The notes under the pieces are model-generated. The model made no database searches and was not told the DNA's origin. It was given only the letters and a program-made list of their open reading frames with translations. This document shows, one piece after another, positions 1-12,850 of a stretch of 64,000 bases of DNA. Origin of the DNA: Polydactylus sextarius (lineage: Eukaryota > Chordata > Actinopteri > Polynemidae); contig CM028915.1 of assembly GCA_016801845.1 (NCBI GenBank), forward strand, positions 10,185,501 to 10,249,500, read 5' to 3'. Every line of letters begins with the position of its first letter. Position 1 is the first letter of the stretch. Both the position numbers and the translations under genes were made by a program.

Positions 1-447
1 GAAGAACACAGAATATGTGTTTGTGTGAGGAAACGTCCACTCAACAAAAAAGGTAACAAAAATCTTTCAATATTAACAAGATTTTTTTTTCCTTCATCAT
101 GTCGTGACAACAGAATAAGATTTTATCAGCCTTATTAATACTGTATCCTGACAGCATGTGTTTTCCACATGTAAACAAACCTATTAATGATTTATACATG
201 AATGAAAAAATCATATGCAGCTTGTAATTGAAAAGCTAAATCCTTTATTATGCACATATGAGTTTTACAGATTTGCCCTCGTTTTTAGTCCCTTGTTCGC
301 TTCATGTTTTTTACCTGAAAAGCATAAATATGAAGGATCAAATGTCTCATTTCCATTTCATGAGGACTTTAAACTGATTGCGCTGCATAACAGACAGCGT
401 GAGATGAATGATTCATGTGACAAAGTTGTGGCTCTGCTGTGTTTCAG
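1..447. other. kif2a: kif2a intron (window starts inside the gene)
   Basis: AT-rich sequence with no exon I can recognise. It ends in a polypyrimidine/CAG acceptor directly before the first kif2a exon at 448. The N-terminal part of the gene, roughly 200 residues by comparison with the vertebrate protein, must lie to the left of the window. Confidence 0.7.
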
Positions 448-3400
448 AGTTGACCATGAAGGATTTGGATGTGATCACCATCCCTAGTAAAGACGTGGTG
501 ATGGTTCACGAACCTAAACAAAAAGTGGACCTGACCCGCTACCTGGAGAACCAGACTTTCCGTTTTGACTACGCGTTTGATGACAGCACCACCAACGAGA
601 TGGTTTACAGGTTGGTAGCGACAAACAAACTGGTGAGGCTAATGAGTGAATAGTTTTTAAAGAACTGAATGAACGTCAAGCGCGTTTGTTTGTAAGTGTA
701 GATAACAAACAATGTGTGCTGTGTCTCATCTTGCAGGTTCACTGCCAGACCTCTGGTGGAGACCATTTTTGAGCGAGGCATGGCCACCTGCTTCGCCTAC
801 GGGCAGACAGGCAGTGGAAAAACACATGTGAGTTAGACAGTAGCCACATAACCACACTCCACATCATTACCACACAGAAAACACAATTGTTCCTATTCAG
901 GGTTTTGCTTTACTTTAATACCCTTGCATATAATTTTTAAATACCTCTCCACATTAATTGCATTGTGTACTGTATTGTAGACTATGGGTGGAGATTTCTC
1001 TGGCAAGAACCAAGACTGCTCTAAAGGAATTTATGCATTAGCTGGTAAGTCAATGATGACGATGTTTCCTGTGTTAAGTTCGCATATAACTTGTACAATG
1101 TTGTTTTTGTATTGTATGAAAAAGGGTTTCGTTCGCTCCGGTGAAATTTTGAGAGCTCTCATCTCTTTTCGTGCAGCTCGGGATGTATTTCTCATGTTGA
1201 AGAAACCCAACTACAAGAAGTTAGATCTACAAGTGTACGCAACTTTCTTTGAAATCTACAGTGGAAAGGCAAGTGATATATAATCCTTTGTTTGTCTGTA
1301 TTTTTGGGGGATTTTTTCCCACCTAAATAAAACATTAACCAGTCCTGACTGTGTGTGTGTATCGTAGGTGTTCGACCTTCTGAATCGTAAAGCTAAGCTG
1401 AGGGTGCTGGAGGACGGGAAACAGCAAGTGCAGGTTGTCGGGCTTCAGGAAAAGGAGGTGAAGTGCACGGAGGACGTTCTGAAACTCATAGAAGTGGGAA
1501 ACAGTTGCAGGTATGACTAACAGAAACCAGCTCCATTTAGTTGTTGTGGTGCAACCTCAACACTTTAATTTCCTGATTTTGTTCTTTATTTTTTTTTGTC
1601 CGGGCATTTTCATCTTTGTTTGCCCTCCCTTCATCTTTCCGTCTTCTTCCTCTTTCTCTCAGAACATCGGGGCAGACGTCGGCCAACGCTCACTCATCTC
1701 GCAGCCACGCTGTATTCCAAATCATTATTCGGAGGAAGGGGAAGATGCACGGCAAGTTCTCCCTCATCGACCTTGCGGGGAACGAGAGAGGAGCTGACAC
1801 ATCCAGTGCCGACCGCCAGACTCGTCTGGAGGGAGCTGAGATCAACAAAAGCCTGCTGGCCCTGAAGGTTTGTAGATGGAATGGTAAACAAACAGTAGAT
1901 CAGTTTTGGAGTCCAAAGCGCTGTCTGCGTTTCAGTTCTCTCTTTTTTTGTTTGTTTATGGAAAGACAAAACACAGTGATTATAAACTCTTACTTTTGAA
2001 TTCACATATTGTTTGTTGCTCTTTCTTCTCGTCCCAGGAGTGTATCAGGGCTCTCGGCCGTAACAAGCCCCACACTCCGTTTAGAGCCAGTAAACTGACC
2101 CAGGTCCTGAGAGACTCCTTCATTGGGGAAAATTCACGCACATGCATGGTCAGTTTATAATTCCTATTAATCTGTATCTTTATTCTCTTCTCTACAGATG
2201 ATATTAATCAGCTTCTCTCTCTAAACAGATTGCAACAATCTCTCCTGGTATGACATCCTGCGAGAATACACTCAACACACTACGCTACGCTAACAGGTGG
2301 GATTATTTTGGCAATGCCTCATTGCCACAGGAAGCAATAGAAATTATTACATTATAGCTCTTGCAATTCTATTACAATCCCTGTTGTCTTTTGCATAGAT
2401 TGAAATTAGCTGTACTGAAGTTTATGAATGGAAATTGCTCTGCCTGCTCTCAGTAGTTCTGTCTAACTCTCTTGTATCTCCTCTCACTTCTCTTTTTCCT
2501 GCTTTGTTTTCCCTTCTTCTCTCCCACCCTCTGCTCCTCTGTGCACTGGTGTGGCCGGTGCCGCTGTGTAGAGTGAAGGAGTTTGGGATTAGTCCGTCGG
2601 ACATCCCCTTCTCCCAGGGCGGTCAGGGGAGTCGCCCTGACCACTCGCCCACCAATACCTTTGACTATGATGACTTTGCTGCTACTTCTCCCAGCAGGTC
2701 AAGAACGTCCCAAAGCACAGCACAAACACACACACACACACACACACAACACACATACAGTGCATGCGCTCCCGTTAGCTTCATTACTCTATGATACACA
2801 CTGACAATGTCATTTTAACACCTTTCAGTTACTCCATCACTGTGAAAAACCTCCCTGGTCTTATTTCTCCTCTCCGTCATCTGCATGATGTGACACCTTT
2901 CATCCTCCTCCCCCGCTTCGTCTTGCCCAGTCACTTTTACCTTTGACTAAGCTGTGGATAACTTAACCTTTTTAAGTTTTTTTTTTTTTTTTTTTTTTTT
3001 TTGTTTTCACTGACTCTTCCCTGAAGAACAACACACTCGTACGTTCGTATGGGTGTGTCTTGTTTGTTCTTTGTGACACCATGCGTAGTAAGGCCGAGTG
3101 GCCCGGGGCATCAGTGAAAGCTGAGTGGGATTAGTAGAGTGAATACATGTTGGGTCAAAACCTGGTTTAATGAAGTGTCAGCTGTTATTTGGTGCGAATA
3201 GCAACACTAAAATGTGAGAATATCTCCTGAAGCCTTAATATTATAACCTCATATGGGTTTTATGTGTCTGAATCCATAATATTATACAGGTGAACCTGTC
3301 ATGTCCATATGAGAATTAAAGAATATGGGATCCAACATTTACAGGACCAACATAGTCATCTCCCCCATGCATGATGTCACTGCTACCATCCCGTGCTGTT

Positions 3401-4694
3401 CATGAACGCCTCTCATCACATCCCAAATCAAACAGCGGCCATGTTCAGAGACTCGTTCCTGACCAGCTAGACGTCTTCTCTCCGCAGGGTGAAGGAACTG
3501 ACAGTGGACCCCAACCAAGTGATGGAAGGGGGTCGACCCAACATTCATGCTGTCAACCAGCTCGATCTTTTGGATGAGGAGTGGCTGAGTATCTCACCTC
3601 AGAGAGACGACCTCAAACTGCTCTGTGAGCAGAATGTAAGTACACAGGATCATTTTTTTCTAATCAGAACAAATTGGCTCCAGTATGTGTAACATCATAC
3701 CACATATACACAGCATATTGTGACAGTTAAGAAGCTGCTTAAAATAACTGGACAGAAATATTTGTTTGTGGCTCATTAATTATTTCAGATTAAAATAGAC
3801 ATTTAAATCCTGCGTTTGTGTCTATGGCCTGTTAGATTTTCTCGCTACTAAAGCCGTGTTTCTCTGTTTCCATATTGTTTCTGATTTTTTTGTTGACGTC
3901 TGGGAAATGTGTTTTCCAGGAGGAGGAAGTGTCTCCCCAACTCTTTACCTTCCATGAGGCAGTGTCTCAGTTAGTGGAGATGGAGGAGCAGGTCCTGGAG
4001 GACCACCGAGCCGTTTTCCAGGTCAGAACGCTGTAAAAACTTATAACTATATGAAGTCACTGAAGTCAATGTTGTTTTTTAGGAACATGTTTTTGGTATG
4101 CGGATATTCACACTTACACCTGTCTAAACATTGTATGCACTAAATAAAAGCAGTATGTTGTGATTTATTCAACATTTTTGACACTTATTTTGGTAACTCT
4201 TAATAAACAGGAAGTTTTTTTCAATGTTGTTGTGCAAACTGAGCACTAAACCTAACAACTGTGGGGCTGATAAAGTTTGATCCAAACTTATAATTAAAAA
4301 GTCAGCGTCGTCTGTGCTGCTGGAACATTTTTTTTTAAACTAAACATGTACGTTCATGCGTCCTGTGTGAACAGGAGTCCATCCGGTGGCTTGAGGATGA
4401 GAAGGTGCTGCTGGAGATGACAGAGGAGGTGGATTATGACGTGGAGTCATACGCCACTCAACTGGAGCAGATCCTAGACCAGAAGATCGAAATCCTCACT
4501 GAACTCCGAGGTACGACTCGCGTACAGACACAAATGATGATCCATCTTGCTCCAACGATCCTCTGTTTTGGCGATAACGTATTTACCTCCCCATCCTGTC
4601 TTCAACAGATAAGGTGAAGTCATTCCGCTCTGCACTCCGGGAGGAGGAGCAAGCCAGTAAGCAGATCAATCCCAAGAGGCCACGTGCTCTCTAG
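448..4694 (+). CDS. kif2a: kinesin family member 2A, C-terminal ~510 residues (5' end outside window)
   Basis: Kinesin-13, an ATP-driven microtubule end depolymerase that works at spindle poles and in axons. Exons: 448-610, 737-827, 981-1044, 1177-1268, 1368-1510, 1663-1867, 2038-2148, 2229-2296, 2572-2697, 3488-3635, 3920-4021, 4375-4510, 4609-4694 (TAG). Visible motifs: the family KVD motif in [13 protein letters not shown]-loop GQTGSGKTH, switch I NAHSSRSH, switch [12 protein letters not shown], then the C-terminal helical tail ending in NPKRPRAL, which is diagnostic for KIF2A over KIF2B/C. The 126-nt exon 2572-2697 ([11 protein letters not shown]...) matches a known cassette of KIF2A; skipping it keeps frame. 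The intron after 1268 has a GC donor (AAG|GCAAGT). The gene converges on dimt1. Confidence 0.97.
2572..2697 (+). other. kif2a: kif2a cassette exon (42 codons)
   Basis: A frame-neutral exon in the region after the motor domain, encoding a Ser/Pro/Asp-rich linker. Both this exon and the next one (3488) open with codons that complete Arg and read VKE (VKEFGIS and VKELTVD). Inclusion or skipping therefore leaves the same RVKE junction. Mammalian KIF2A isoforms with and without the corresponding segment are known; its use here is inferred. Confidence 0.8.
2698..3487 (+). other. kif2a: kif2a intron with (CA)n and poly-T
   Basis: A 790-bp intron. It holds a short (CA)n tract at about 2726-2757 and a long T run near 2977-3002. 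No coding potential is seen. Confidence 0.75.
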
Positions 4695-5560
4695 AGACCA
4701 GAGGCTGAAGAGGTTTAAGTGGCACGTAGAGAAACATAACCACTAGATGTTTGGCACAACTTGGGCTGCCAAGAGCAGCTGGGAAAACATTAAAAAGAAG
4801 ACTGATGTATCAACCGGCTCAAGGAATTGCATTTGTAATGATCCTCCTAACAAAACTGGCTGTTCACTCACTATGGTCTTGTTAGAAAACTTAGGAAGGA
4901 AAATAGTTTTATTTCCTTCCCTTTTAGATTTTTTTTTCTCTTCATGGAGAATGTTTAGTTTCCTCTCCCCGTTATTCTTAAATTATTTTTCTTTTATACT
5001 TGTTTGTACTTTCTTTGAACAGGATATTTTTGACCTGGCTTGAGAAGAGATTTCATTGCACACATTTTAAGGTTTACCACACAAAACCAGGATTTATTTT
5101 CTGGTTGCCCTGGCTGACATGTCTGCATGTGCACTCTGTGATAGCGTATGTACACCACTGTCCTCGGTTTCCATTGTGTCCTCAGTTGGCATCGTAAAAG
5201 TCATATCTCATTATAATCTCTTCGCTTTTCCCTTCCTTCCTTCATCAGAGTTTCTACCAGTATGGAAGAAGCCTCTAACGACGGTTGTGCTTCTTCTTTT
5301 GTCTTTCCTTTTCCTTGTGTTTCTGACAGGTTTTTTACATTGTAGCTTCAGTTTGTGCCATTGCACTCTACGTGGCAACTGACTTAATTCTTACTAAATG
5401 TAAAACATGTTTTCCACCTGTTTAACACTTTGTTATAAAAAAAAAAAAAAAGAAACTAGAAAAACCTGCTATTAATAAATGTATAGTGAAGACTCCTGAC
5501 CTACCGTTGATTATGTCGCTCAGTGTTTGCACCGGATGTAATGCTGGATGAAGTATTAAA
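4695..5560 (+). other. kif2a: kif2a 3' UTR and poly(A) region
   Basis: Follows the TAG stop. The sequence is U-rich, with an A-run at about 5438-5451 and a canonical AATAAA at 5474-5479 that is the best poly(A) signal candidate. ORFs here look random. The transcript end is inferred. Confidence 0.55.
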
Positions 5561-6240
5561 GGTTCATGTGTTTTATTTCAGTGGCTTTTGTGACAATTAA
5601 TTATCCAAAATAGGAGACTGATCCTAATTTCTCTTACTTATGGTCCTGACTAACAAAATGTCGAGTTAACCTATTTACCCCGCAAAACTAATGTGACGTG
5701 CACTGAAGTATTGACAGGGTAAGGAGTTGTTTTTTTTGTTTTTGGTTTGTTTGATTTTATTGTAAATGTCATACATTTACAATAGTCTTGCAGATGCCAC
5801 CATTTTTAGCTGTATGCTGACATTGTTACTGAAAATAGATGCGATTTGTACAATGTAATTTGCAGTTTGACTTTTATTTTGAAAGCGATTCACCGGAAGC
5901 ATCGATATGTCACTGCTCAATTTACACTCGTGAAAGTTGTGACTCAGCACGTTCATTGCCCTCTAGCGGCCACCGCTGGTAACTACACTTACTTATTCTC
6001 CAACGGAGCGTCACTGACAGGCGAGACTGTGGCACATGAAGAAGTAAATATAGACCCTTGGCTTCTGACCAATTGAGATGAGCATTGTAATTATTATTTT
6101 TAAATTCATAGATTTTTTTCTCAATTTAAATATACGATCTAACTGAAAAGTAAGCAACTGCTGGAGTCAAGAGTCTGAACTACGACGTAGTGACGGTCAG
6201 CCGAGGGGAAAAAAAGGAAGTGAGACGTAATCAGAGGCTT
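5561..6240. other. kif2a/dimt1 convergent intergenic region
   Basis: No gene is seen between the two convergent 3' ends. It contains a CTCF-like motif at about 5946-5964 and AT-rich sequence. Confidence 0.5.
5946..5964 (-). promoter_or_regulatory. CTCF-like motif
   Basis: On the minus strand it reads CCGCTAGAGGGCA, close to the CTCF core (CCASYAGRKGGC). It sits between the convergent 3' ends of kif2a and dimt1. Motif match only; occupancy is unknown. Confidence 0.35.
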
Positions 6241-6658
6241 TGGATCAGTCCTGGACAGTTTATTTTAAAGAGACAGCGCACACCCATATGCTTATTAAAT
6301 ATTTACTTTGATGTAGTTCAGAAAACCTGTAGACTTTTGTACATTTTTGTTTAAAGTAATCATTGAAAATACAACAGGGCTTCGACTTCCATCTGTCAAA
6401 TGTCCTCACATGCCCAGTGACACATTCTGTATTCTCATAAAGGTAAAATAAAACACTCAATATGAGTTTTTTTAATGTATCCTACAATGTTCTTATGCTC
6501 TGTATATTTCATCCAAGTATTTCAACAGTGGAAGTTCAGTTCCTCCAAGCAAATCTCCGCAAGAGGACAAAATTTAAATCAGGCTCTTCTTCTTTTCCTC
6601 TTCAACCCCCTCATCATAAAGGCAGGAGTTATTCGAGGGTTTACTTCCCCTCTGCTGT
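6240..6658 (-). other. dimt1: dimt1 3' UTR
   Basis: Downstream of the dimt1 stop on the minus strand. An AATAAA in minus orientation occurs near 6260-6265, and several AT-rich stretches are present. The exact end is inferred. Confidence 0.45.
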
Positions 6659-9600
6659 TTAAGAAAAATGGATCCCTGCAGAGTTGAAAGCGTGCAGCAG
6701 TCTGAGGAGGAAGAAAAATATATATACCCATACCCAATCCCCATGATTCAACACGTCGCATCGGTTGTTTCTTTTAAGCTTTAAGAGTCTTTGTGGCGAA
6801 TGTTCAACTTACACCATGAAGTCGTCAATGTCCATGGACCTGGCTCTCTTCTCACTGAAACCGGCCTCCTGCAAAACATTTTCAATCTTCTTGCTGATGC
6901 TGAAATCTGCTGGGATTTCCTGTTAACGTGAAGGACAAGACTGTAGATTCAAACAGGCCGGGGAGTTAAAAAAAACAATAAAATAGGATATTCACTCACC
7001 ACGTTGTGTACAGAGCAGTGAATCCTGTAGTTCTTCTCAAGCAGCTGTTCCACAGCAGCCGACCTGGAAATGATAAAAATCAACATGATTATTTTGGTTT
7101 TTTTTTTTCCCACTTGTTCTTTTTACAGAACAGGTTTCAGTCAGAGGCAGCGGCTGCAGCTGCAGCAGGCAGGTACTCACTTAAAAGCCGCATTGAGGGT
7201 TTTGTTTTTCCTCACGAAGGCTATTCTGACCAGGCCGTCCCACTCCTTCATAGGAGGGAAGGAAACGCACAGTTAGACAACGGACATCTGAGCGGCTACA
7301 TTTTCCATCTTAAGAATCAAAACCTCACCTGGAAGTTCACTGGAGGAGGAGGATTTTTCGGCTCTATCCTGACGACACTCGACTCCACTTTTGGAGGCGG
7401 GCGGAAATTATTCTTCCCAACCTGATAAAAACGGGGGAAAACATCAATACGGAGAAAATGAACCATCAGAAGAAGCTGTAATGTCCACACCGACCTTCAT
7501 GAGGTGATCTACACGAGCCAGGAGTTGTGTGTTGATGGACAGTCTGCAGTACAGTTTGTCTCCAGGTTTAGCGACCAGTCGCATGGCGAACTCTCTCTGG
7601 AACATCAACACAGCACACCTGCAGAAAAATAAACAAAACAAAACAAAAACAAGCTGCTTGATGCTCAAAGTAGACATGTTAGTAAGGTATTGCATTTAAA
7701 AAAAAATCTTACCTGAAGAACGGTCGATGCAGAAGGAGCTTGAAGACAAACGGTGACGAAATCTGCGCAACACATTAGGAGATGTGTACTTTTAGAAAAC
7801 TGCAATGATTAACGTCATTATTAAATCAAATGCGCGCACAGTCTGGTTTGCAGGTCAATGTGCAGGAAATGCGTCTTTACCTGATAAGGTAAATTAGCCA
7901 CGCAGACGTCAAAAAAAGGTAGATCTGTTTTTAATACGTCTCCGACTAATATTTGAAGTTTGGTCTGCAGGGGTCTGTTAGAAAACACAGCATCATTTCA
8001 TTAACGCACGCATCCACTTTCTTTTTCATTGCAAATCCGAGCGAGTATGCGACAAAACGGTGACATCGACTTCACTCACGTGCATTGTACTCTTTTCTGA
8101 AGCTCAGCCACCAGCCTGCAGTCCAACTCACAGGCCACCACCTGTAAAACAGTGACAAGTAATAGACGGACAGTTGTGAAACTTCTTTCTGAGACTACAT
8201 GAGTCTCAGTAGAAACCAGTAAACAAAGATAAAAAGGTAAATTTCTGACTTTTTCATTATTTCATTGTTCTTCATCAACTCTGAAGGCAAAAGTGATTAT
8301 TGCCCAATTTAACTGTGTTTAAAATCAAAGTTGCATCAGTGTGATACGTTTCTCCGAAGGTATCAGTGAGGTTAAGTTGTTCATAATGTGGTTTAAATCT
8401 ATGGTTTAGAGTTTCAGAACCTGATCAACAGAAATGTTTCTGCACAGGGAACTGATTTGTTATTTATACACATTACTGTGATAGATCCAGTCAATCCTGT
8501 CTCACCCTCTGTACGTAGAACAACATGACTTTTTGACACACTCACCTTTTTGGCTTTTTCCAACAGTTTAACCGTCATGTTACCGGTACCAGGTCCCACC
8601 TCCAGAACCACATCTGTCGGCCTCAGAGCAGCCTGAGAGAACAGGACACAAACCACGGTTTAGGAGGAAGCTTGTGTATGACGTACATGACTCTAGGTGC
8701 TGTCTTTTAAATTCATTAGTGTGTATCATCATGTCCATAGGTAGTCAGAGAGTAACGCTCAAACCAAGTCCACCTAAAACAAAAATGGAGAAACATCTAT
8801 CTGGGTCAAGATCACGTCTGCTGTCACTGTACAACTCATAATGAGAGTGTTAACCACAAACTAACTGGTAACTCCCAAGAACAGAAAGACAGGTCAGACT
8901 TTTCAACAAAGCACAGACGGACAGAACTGGGTCACTGGTGTTTGATGATGATGTGATTACTGAAGCAGCAGGACTGTACTATCTGCTCAGATTCAAAGAC
9001 CCAACAACCCAGAGAAGACTGGTGAATGATTTTCAGTCACAGGTTGCAAAAATCTTTCTATTTCTACTTTGTGTCACTGTTTTTCCGGTAGTTTTGACTC
9101 CAGAGCTGTTGGATCCAGATTCTACACATTTGATGACAACAAAATCATCACAATCATCATCATCCTCCCTTTCCTATGTCTCTTCTTTTTCTCTTTTCAT
9201 TTCACACCAGCCGGTTGAGGCAGACGACCGTCCTCTGAGTCTGGTTCTGCACTTGCTCATTGTGGAAATGTTGGGCTTCTCTATGTAATTTGCCTTGAAA
9301 TAAATGTTTTTATGATCTGGTGTTATATGAATAAAATTGAACTGAATTGTTGAAAACGTATAGACCTGTCTGTATGTGTGAAACGCCCACCTTATCTATG
9401 ATACCGTTGACAACTAGAGGATTCTTCAGGATGTGTTGGCCGATGCCAGTGTTGAACATGATCCCTGCAACACACAACAAACATTTAACACTGATCCTCT
9501 GTGATGTTTTGATGAGACGGTGCAGTTTCTGTTGACAAACATCTAAGTTAAGGGATTTTAACCAATACAATAATACCGTGTCCACCACATTCCCTAAAAA

Positions 9601-10093
9601 GCAATCAATCATTATTGTGTAAAACAGAGAATTAAAAATGTATCAAAACGCACGTGTTTTAACAATTTAATGGTCACTTCCTATGCCGAATTAATCCAAG
9701 ACAGTTAATAATTCAACAAGGGTTTTGAACAGTGTTATATAATATGTGGATATGTGCATTTAAATCGAAACAGATTAAATTAGAGTTATTTTAATTAGGT
9801 TTTGTGCTTTAACCCATAAATAGGGAGCTGGGCGTCAATAAATCATGTAAACAAAACTTTAATGTCAACAAACGCGATAAAAATGACGACTATAATTTCC
9901 GTCAATGTCTTGTTTTCGACACAGCTCCGTGTTTTGTATCGATATGATGATAAACTTTGACTTTAAAGGCCGTTTTCCTCCAGCTGACTGATGTTTGCTG
10001 TCGAGCTAAAGCTAAGCTCGTCCTCATAAACATACCCTGGTTTTTTACTTCCTGGTGCTGCCTGCTTTTTTTCTCCGCTTTGACTTTCGGCAT
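6659..10093 (-). CDS. dimt1: 18S rRNA dimethyladenosine transferase DIMT1, complete, 306 aa
   Basis: SAM-dependent enzyme of the KsgA/Dim1 family. It makes the two adjacent N6,N6-dimethyladenosines near the 3' end of 18S rRNA and takes part in nucleolar small-subunit assembly. Twelve exons, read from high to low coordinate: 10036-10093, 9391-9464, 8546-8632, 8080-8141, 7881-7974, 7713-7762, 7495-7618, 7329-7421, 7181-7245, 7000-7063, 6813-6919, 6659-6701 (TAA). Their sum is 921 nt in frame. Visible motifs: basic start MPKVKAEKKSRQ, SAM motif I LEVGPGTGNMT, catalytic NLPYQ, MFQREFAMRLVAKPGD, and C-terminal SMDIDDF. The human protein is 313 aa, so the length fits. It lies 287 bp downstream of the 3' end of cenph on the same strand. 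Confidence 0.97.
9207..9358 (+). repeat. teleost interspersed repeat fragment in dimt1 intron 2
   Basis: The phrases CCGGTTGAGGCAGACGACCG, CTGAGTCTGGTTCTGC, GCTCATTGTGGAAATGTTGG and a tail ending AATAAAATTGAACTGAATTG are recognisable from a repeat common in percomorph genomes and 3' UTRs. The middle part of the usual unit appears deleted. The class is uncertain (possibly the 3' end of a non-LTR element). Confidence 0.6.
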
Positions 10094-10380
10094 TTTTCCT
10101 CGATTATATTCCAGTTAAAGATGCAGAAAACCAAAATTGTAAAAGTTATAAAATATATATATATGTCTGGATCCTGACTACACGTGCAACCGCTGACTCT
10201 TCTTCTACCGACAGGATGTGAGGACGTTTAAAATCCATCCTCGCGCCCTCTGTCGCCCTCTAGTGGCAACGAGGCGTAATCTACGAAACCAACCACTCAT
10301 ACAAGTAGTTTTAAAAGGTTTATTTAGTTATTAATAAGACAATATAACACAGAAACACATAAATACGAGTAAATAAATTC
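10094..10380. promoter_or_regulatory. dimt1 promoter / cenph 3' region with CTCF-like motif
   Basis: A 287-bp spacer between dimt1 (start 10093, minus) and cenph (stop 10381, minus). The minus strand of about 10248-10267 reads GCCACTAGAGGGCGACAG, a good CTCF core match. This spacer must hold both the dimt1 promoter and the cenph 3' end. Confidence 0.5.
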
Positions 10381-10724
10381 CTAGTCAGAGATCGGAATCT
10401 CCTCCAGAGTCATGATAATGTCTTGAAGTTTGGGATCGTCCACCCAGTTGACTTTACAGGCCAAAAGGATGCCCTGAGGAGAAACACATACATTATCATA
10501 TATTATTATTTTGTGCGTGTAAGTGTGCTAACAGATAGTATATTTTGAGGTTCTGATTAATTTACCCTGAGGACGTTTTGTGTCATGATGGCCATCTTTT
10601 TATATTTCTCCAGGTTGGCTTGGCCTTTCTCCAACACTGCTTTGTATTTGTCCGTATCTGGGTGCTTTTTCTTGGAAATGAACTCTTCCATCTCTTTCAT
10701 TTTCTCATGCGTGAGCCGCTTCAT

Positions 10725-10761
<37 letters not shown>

Positions 10762-12398
10762 ATCAGGTATCAAATTTATTCAACTGCCGCAACATTTAGT
10801 CAATGGATAATTTACCAGAAAATCAATAACACAAATCTGAGAACTCGTTGTCAAAAGATTCACCAATAACACACGGAGCAGGAGAAAACTCCATCACACC
10901 AGAATTAAAAATCAAACCACATCATGTGAACATACCGAGTCTCTTCTTCTGTATCTCTATAACTTCATCTTGAAGGTCTCTTGTCTCCTGATGGAAAAAA
11001 AAAAAACAATGAGAGATTTGTGTATGAAATTAATTATTTCAGTTTGAAGTAACATTTTCACTGTGATACACGTCTCAGTTTGTAACATCCAACTGTCTCC
11101 CTCTGAAATGTAATTAATAACTCTGTATTAAGCAGCACACAAATGCTAAACATGTACACACACTGTCCATTATCAAGTTCAAAGCAAGAGAGTGCAGTCA
11201 ATAAGTTTAAATAATCTAAATGTTTGTTAGAAATTTGTGTCCTGATCCAAAGGAGAAAATAAGACATCATCTTATAGTCATTAACAGAACAGAACATATT
11301 TGGCATCCACAGAAAGCAGCAGTACAAACACAGCGACATTTGATCTATTATCAAGTACACACAACATTTTAAACACGGCAATAACAGTGGAGACGGTGGA
11401 GCAGTGTTTAAACAACAGACAAGAGGCTGATTACCTTCTGAAGTTGTTTTATATGTGCACAAAGCTCCATGTAGCGACTGCTCACAGCTTTCAGGGCACT
11501 AAAAAGAAAGAAGAAAACTATTGTCATTTTTTTTTTTAACAAAATAAACGTACGAGTTGTATGTTATGTGCTGACGTACTCTGCCTCTGAATCTCTCTCT
11601 TTCAGTTTTTGTCCAATCGCATACCACATCTGCATTCTGAAAGACACCAGGAAAAATCAGTGGTCAAAGTTACCAAAGGTTTCTTATATCAATTAATATG
11701 TCTTAATATTATTATATGTGAGGAGGAATCACAGGGGAGGTTACCTGTGAAGAGCCAAAGTGCTGATAAAATGATCTGCCTTGACTCTTTCCAACTCATT
11801 AATATAATCCGATCTGGAACAGATATATAAGTAAACAGTGTAAATTCTGAAATTAACTTTAATTGTACTTTTCTTTTGATTTGGTTAATTGAAAATACTC
11901 ACAAGTCTCTCTCGGCTTCAGACGCGCTGCATGTTCTCTTACTTTTACCTGTTTCAGAAACTTGATTTTAATACTTTGTTTGTATACTTCATGACAATAC
12001 AATGTAATAGTAATAATTCACATTTATATACCTGCTTGGAGCTGTATCGCCATCTCAAAGCACTGGTTGGACATCTGCTGTTTGATTCTGTCCCAGAAAG
12101 AAATGTCAGCAGTTAAAAAGTTTCTAACCGTTCTAACCGTCTTATGACAAGAAGTAATGTGATTTAATATGTGCATGATGGATCTGGATGACAAACTGAT
12201 CTATAAATCAGATTTCAGCCTCTAGGAACTGAACACAAACTGAAGCACTGGTAAACAGATGTGGAAGAGGAACCTCAGCATCTCTAGAGGAGAAGTGTCT
12301 TTCTGTCCCGTGGAGCCGTCAGGAGCCAGATCATCGTTCAGCTCCACAGCCTCCATCGTGTGATTCAGGTTTTCCATGGCGTCAGATGGATCCATCAT
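10381..12398 (-). CDS. cenph: centromere protein H, complete, 240 aa
   Basis: Subunit of the constitutive centromere-associated network (CENP-H/I/K/M), needed for kinetochore assembly. Nine coding exons, high to low: 12274-12398, 12032-12087, 11903-11948, 11745-11813, 11580-11636, 11435-11498, 10936-10987, 10566-10726, 10381-10473 (TAG). Their sum is 723 nt in frame. The protein is mostly predicted coiled coil. Recognition rests on the C-terminal block (FISKKKHPDTDKYK, VLEKGQANLEKYKKM, ACKVNWVDDPKLQDIIMTL) and on length (human 247 aa). Two ATGs occur in tandem at the start (12398 and 12395); the first is used. The exon 1 donor (GTTCCT) is weak. A non-coding first exon is likely upstream at about 12749-12850. 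Confidence 0.9.
10729..10759. repeat. (CA)n microsatellite abutting a cenph acceptor
   Basis: A pure AC/GT array directly upstream (in gene orientation) of the cenph exon 10566-10726, so the GT-rich strand forms the acceptor tract. Confidence 0.9.
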
Positions 12399-12748
12399 AG
12401 ACCAGAAACCAGCACTGGAGAAACCTTCACAGGAGAAAGTCAGATCTGGTTTAATCCAAGGAACATAAATTACTGGACCAATTCACAATATCTCATGAAC
12501 GAAGCACTACACAAAAGACCCATTATTATCTTAAGTCTTGAACTGTATTTAACACTTTTATAACCGTATTATTATCAAAGAAGAAACACTTAATTATTGT
12601 ATTTAAGTACATCTAAGTTAAAACACTGTCTGACTCCGATAACAGTGTAAACAAAACCAAACATAAATCAAAGCATTTTCATACGAGCGGTTTGTTTTCT
12701 ACAGGAGTTTCTACTGTGAACCAGTGTAGATGAATTAAAACATCTTAC

Positions 12749-12850
12749 CTTGTTGAAACGAGTTTAATGTTGCGGGTAAATTTGAATAAAATACAAGAGA
12801 GCGGTGCGTTAGTAAATGTTAATAAATGTAAAGGTAAATGTTTAACGCTA
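12749..12850 (-). other. cenph: probable cenph non-coding first exon
   Basis: On the minus strand a consensus donor (CAACAAG|GTAAGATG) lies at 12748/12749. An acceptor upstream of the ATG at about 12415-12420 (CTCCAG) would join it to the coding exon. The 5' limit is not visible. Confidence 0.45.

Noticed and set aside
7006..7425. 139-residue plus-strand ORF
   Set aside because: Runs antisense through dimt1 exons 8-10 and their introns.
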